This document shows positions 38,001 to 44,000 of a DNA stretch of 64,000 nucleotides, piece after piece. A model generated the notes under the pieces. The model saw nothing but the letters and a program-made list of their open reading frames with translations, was not told the origin of the DNA and ran no database searches. Origin of the DNA: Diphasiastrum complanatum (lineage: Eukaryota; Streptophyta; Lycopodiopsida; Lycopodiales; Lycopodiaceae); the NCBI GenBank assembly GCA_029204225.1, contig CM055107.1, positions 3,414,706-3,478,705 on the forward strand, given 5' to 3'. The stretch's first letter is position 1, and the number at the start of each line of letters is the position of its first letter. The position numbers and the translations under genes are program-made.

Positions 38001-41000
38001 GTTTATTATCTCAATGATGCCACAGTATTTAGCTAATGACTTGGAATATTTTCCTGTATAATTTGTAGTATAGTGCCTTGTTCCCTACCTCAAACCATAA
38101 CTTTGTCAGGCATATCTCTCCAGCCTTTCGTCGCCATTCGAGATAAAGTCGATATTTTAGTCTATAAGCCTAAATGTACAAGTGGTGGATGCAGTATTTT
38201 GGCAACTTTCTCAACCCAATTGGAAACTTAAGTTTAAACCCAGAAATGGAGACCAAAAACATGATCGCAAAAGTAAACAAATGCATATTGAAATTCAATA
38301 CCAAGTTAAGAACCATGAGTATGAGCCTGCTGTGTTCCTTATTAAAAAATAGGATTGCTTGAGCATCATATGGCAGTGGCTGCCCACATTGGATAATTGC
38401 AAATAGTGCAAGACTGGTATACCTTCATTGGAAGTTGGAACATAGGTCTCTACACCTTCATATCAAGGGATGGATTAGATAAACACTCGTTCAAATCGAG
38501 AAGTATCAAAACTAGGTTGTTTTCATCTATTCCTTTTAGACCTGAGTATAATGTGCTTCAAACATCAAGAAAAAAACTCTTCGAGTTGAACTCAAAACTT
38601 CTCAAAAAAGTCCTTACTAGATCTGCTTTTTTAGCAGCATAAGCTGGCTATTCTTCACTGGCACCTTGGAATACTCTGTCTAATGCAGATTCGAATTGAT
38701 CAAAACTAGGCCATGTTACCATTGCAGGTAAGTTTCCTGCATATGATGATATAACGACTACCTAGCTAGAGCCTAGAAGTTTCCATTCAAAAATATTGTC
38801 ACATTGTTCCCGACTTCCCATGTTTTGGCGATTTTGGCATAAGCCCTAGTTTTCTATTAGGCTACTAGATTGATTCAGTGAGCTTTAGTTTTGAGAGTTC
38901 TATTGGAGATCTTTGAAGAACATATGCTTGAGCTACCAGTAGTTCACAAATTTCATTGAGTTCTTTTAGTTGGAGTTTGCTTTGTGAATGTCATTTGCTG
39001 CTTTAGGTTTAATTTGAGGCCAATATATGTGATTAACTTTATAACAGTGTTAGAGGACTTTCTTGGCACTAAAGTTGGGTGCAATTGTCTTTGCTTGGAG
39101 TTTCTATTGCATAGGGAGTTTTACGTTTTGTTTGGATCGTTGGATTTTTGCTATCAAATAACTTAAGGAGATATTTTTTCTATATGGCCATTCTCTAGAA
39201 CTCCTAAATTCTCAGTTTTGTCAGAGTAATCTCATTCATATTTTTTGGAAACAATATTTGAAAATGATTATGTTTTGGGGAGCATTGGATCAAGGCACAA
39301 CTGCAAAAACAAACGACACATTGATCAAAGTTCTCTCTGAAAAGTTACCGCAAAATCAAATTTTTTTTCAAAGGGGAACTTTTACTTTTTATGGACAACA
39401 TTTCTTTTCAACATTTGGGTAGATAAACTTGTCTCTCTTATTCCATTATGACCTACTAGAAGTGAATTTATTACTAGATCAAAAAATTCTAGTGCCTAGG
39501 GAGTTGGGGTTCTCGAGCGTAGGAGCAGCCCGGGACCTATTCCACATCACCTCCGGATTGGGATATGGAACTATAACAATATTCAGTCTTTGGCAAATAC
39601 ACCCCATCCACAAGAGTGGTGATGCTATAACTATCGTTCCATTTTGATTGGCGCATTGTGGCTAAACTTTATGGCACTATCCTTGAGACAGTGACTAGTA
39701 GTGAGGCAGAGACACGAAAATTTTATGCCTTGGGGTCAGGACAATTTCAAGACACAACGTTCCACTATTGATCATGTGTTCACACTTTATGCTATCATTG
39801 AGGAGGCCAGGTCCAGACATGAGAGAGTATAGCGTTGTGTGGATTTCCGGAAAGCTTTTGACTCGGTCTCACGACTCATGCTCATCGAGAGGTTGAGGGA
39901 TCTTGGCTTTTCTACTGATACCATATTGGCTGTCATGGCACTATATAACCAGGTTTGGGATGTTTCAGATCAGAGGAGGATGTCTTTCAAGACTTAAAGA
40001 GTTAGGAGTACTATTGGGGTCAAGTAGGGGTTGTTCCCTCCCCCCCACACTCTCTAGTTTGTATATTGATGAGCTTGAGAAAGCCATCAACCAGAATGGT
40101 TGTATTGGATGCAAGCTTGGTGATATACTTGTTTCCATTCTACTTTATGTTGATGATGTGGCATTGCTACTTGAATTTGTTGCCAGAATCAAGCACTGCC
40201 TTGTTGTTCGCTGAAACCATGATAATTTGTTGCCATATGTGGGGGGGGTTGAGCCATCATAGCTGAAAAACTAAGAGGAATAAATCCTTTTGTTGTCAAC
40301 TATAGGTGAGCTAGACACAAAGGAACACTTTATCTTCCATTGTCCTATATATTATGAGATCAAAGGTAGATACAATTACCTATTTTGGAATCAACCCGTC
40401 TCATTGCGCTCCTTGATGGGATATGAGGATCAGAGAAGTGTAGCCTTATTGCTTCAAGAGATTACTCTCTTGAGAGACGACACAATCTAGGTCATTGACA
40501 CTCCACAACCACAAACACAAATTAAATCCCTTTACTCCAGATGAAGAGCATGTGCTCGATAGTAGCATTAAGAGGGTGGCGTCAATAGCTCTATCGACGA
40601 GACTGAGGAGAGCGACTATCAGAGCCAGGGGTCTTCTTCTGATGAGGCCTCAGAGGCTCGGGATGATGATGAGGAGCATGTGCAGGAGGTTACGACCTCC
40701 CACTAGGAGGACCAGGAGGAGGACCTAGATTTATATTATGGTTCATAGTCTAGAATCTAGGTCAAGACTCCATGTTTCGCGGTTTACCTAGATTCTACTA
40801 GTACATTATTATGACACACAATAGACTACAGTTGACTCATGAGCATTGAGTCATGACTCTGGATTCAGCATTTGCCATTATCTGTTTAGATCATTTTGAT
40901 ATCATATGTATTATTTGTGACGTGTATAGTTTGATTATTGATACCAACTATTCGCTTTTCACTATATAGTTCATAAGTTCATTGTTCGCTCGAATGCCAT

Positions 41001-44000
41001 TTGATTTTGCTTTTCAATGTAAGTTTTAACTTGTAAATTTTGATTCGAGGTTCAAACGTTTATCCAATGTACTTAGACTATTAGTAATTGCTCATTGCTT
41101 ACAACTTAGTAATTACTACTTTTATTGTAGTATGTACAGGCTACTGATGGGAGTATCATGATTCTAATTTTAATTTTCTATGAACGATGAACAGTGGAAA
41201 TAGCTTAATATAAAATAGTAAAGTGTCTTTGCTAGTTTCTTTTGTTGTTTGGAATGGAATGGATTGACAAAAGTGATAAAGAAACGCTCAAAGAGTTTTT
41301 GCACTCGCACACCAAAACAAATTCTCATCCACAGATCTTGTCAGAATAGAGAAAAATAATTATATTGATTGGTAAAAGATAAGGACCTGATAATTTTTCC
41401 AAATTCTCTCATTATGAACTACCTTTTGGGAATGTCAAAATTGTCTTAATCTTGAAAATTACACCCCTATTGGACAAGTTCATGATGATTCTAGGCTTGT
41501 TGAGATGCAATTTGTCAAAATACAGATGTGCTGAAGCTTTATCCAATGGACTATTTTATGGACAAGTCCAATAAAAAGTTGGCTCAAATGAAGTAGTTTC
41601 ACCTACGTGCACCACATTAGAAGAGATGGAACAGACCTCCAAATGCAAATAGAAACTATCAGCAACGTTGGATCAACCTAGGTTGCTAGATTAGAACAAT
41701 TTTGGATGAGGCCCAATAAATTGGTCCCTGTATGTTACAGAAGAATTCGAGATCAATTTAAGGAATTTGATGAGACGACGATTAACATGGCAATACATAT
41801 AAATAGTTTCTTTATAGCATCAACAAATGAGATTCGGAATCGAATGCACAATTTTGAGGAATACACTTCCTTGAGAGAAGCATGCAAAGGCATCATGCAA
41901 ATTCAAGCTTAGTTGTGTACAGTGATGCACTCATACAAAGTACAGTCAACGGAGGGGGCCGATCTCATCAGTGGTGAATGGAAATGAAGAAATAGGTAGA
42001 TTTTTAACCCGGCCAATATGAAAGCTATCCCTATTTGCGCAGTATGATATTGTTCTTGTTGCTGACTGGTTTTCCTCTCTTGGCGATGTTACTATCAACC
42101 TCTTGCTCAACTGTGTATTTTTATCTTTCTTGATGCTACTTCTTATACATTCATTAAGATGGATTCCTGTTCTTGTTGCGAGGTTTTTTCTATACTGTGA
42201 GCTTGTTCTGCCAACGGTTTGTTCGCAATTTGCCTGAAGCCCATTGCGCAACTCTGATTTCTTTTCATAGTGATTCTGAAACATTTGCTGCCCCTGATGT
42301 TATTCCTCCCATCGTATCTGATCTACTCCATATATAGATAAGGGGGAATATTTGAGTTTGCCACCTCACTATTTTTTGCTCTTTGGACCCTTCTAGAAGT
42401 TTCCAAAATCCAAAGTAGATACATATAGGAGCTGAAGATTCTCATTAAGTAGATTATTGATATTGGTGTCCTGAGCTCAACAAAATATGTCAATACATAT
42501 TAGTTACAGAAAGTGACAAAGGTGGACAGGAAACTTGTTGAAGAGGAAATACAGCACTCTTGCTGTGTGATTGTATGTAGAGCCTATCAATCTATACAGA
42601 TGGACGAAGAATGCCACCAAAGAATAACAATGACTTTATCACATCCAACCAGTTCCACGATAAAACTGTTGAGTTAGCCTGCATTGCATGATGGGATCAA
42701 AATTACTGAAGCTAGAAAGACTATCTTCGCTGACCACTTTTCTTGTTTCTTCTTGCCCTGGGGTTTTCCCTTTCTGATTATTTTATAACCTTGCATGAAG
42801 CATATGTTGTCTATGTTCTAGGCCAGATGTTCTCCACAAGTTACACACAGAGATGATGATCTTGGTGATGCTGAAGGATGGGAATGCTTCTTGGTTTCCA
42901 AGGGGAGGCTCGAACTTGGGACCAAAGAAACTTTGGATGCCAAGCTAACCAACTAAGCCAACCTCTTTGGGTTTGAAGGATGGGAATGCTTCTTGGTTTC
43001 CAAGGGGAGGCTCGAACCTGGGACCAAAGAAACTTTGGATGCCAAGCTAACCAGCTGAGCCAACCCCGTTGGGTTTGAAGGATGGGAATGGTGTCTCTAG
43101 TCCCACGATGCTTTACACAGATAGAGGCTTGTCTTGATTTGTCTCCCATAATTGACTTGATTAGTTTCCAAAATTAGCTCAGTAGTGATAGCCAATAGGA
43201 GTCCAAAGGACTTATGGCCGACCTTTTCCATGCATGACATTACTGGATCATCTGCTTATCCATGCATAAATTGAGTTGCCTTAAATCAGTATCTTCTTGC
43301 ATGGATCCAATTCTCAGTTGCCCTTATGTTTAAAGCAATGTTCAAGACATATTGACTAGTTCTGCTTATGCAGACTTCATCTTCAATTTTGCCAGAGGAG
43401 ATGAAAGAAGCTCTTAAAGGGCATGAAAGGATGCTGGAACAGGTACTTATTTTTTCAGGCCAGGTTATTTTTCTATCTCTAGGAGTTCTTGGAGACCTCA
43501 CTGTTCATATTCACCTAAATACCATCTCAAATCTTGCCATAACATTCCTCGAAGAGAAGTCCCTGACTTGACAATCTGATTCTTAATGCAGCTGTTGAAA
43601 GGTGTTCTCATTATGTCAGGTCAATATGAACACTATGCCCCATTCACTGAGCAGACAGAGGGCACCATTGTCTTAAAGCCTGTTGCTGGTGACAGTGAAG
43701 ACAGTTTGCACCTGGAAGCTTCAGTGTCACATAGCCCTTTGCAGGAAGAGCTACCAAATGAGTTTCAACTTTCTACAATAAATGAAGCTGAAGTTATTGG
43801 AAATAGAGAAACTGATGGTTCAAAAGAAAATCTAAGCAGCCTGATCGTCAGTAGCGCCACCGCCGACTATGAGCAGCTCTCAACGGCATTGGAGGCATGC
43901 CATATGTGATGCTTATGCTCTAGAAGTCAATCAACCCTACACTATATAAAGTTGATCTGCCACTTCTTTGAATTAGTCCTTTTTGAAAGTTGTGAACTAT

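Noticed and set aside
40495-40728. Arg-rich + strand frame near the LINE D end
   Set aside because: A shifted frame of the acidic LINE tail; the Asp/Glu/Ser-rich frame is the one resembling the LINE A protein end.
42975-43076. Functional tRNA gene
   Set aside because: Box A and box B fit, but I cannot fold an acceptor stem or anticodon arm, and the unit is tandemly repeated; SINE head is the better reading.
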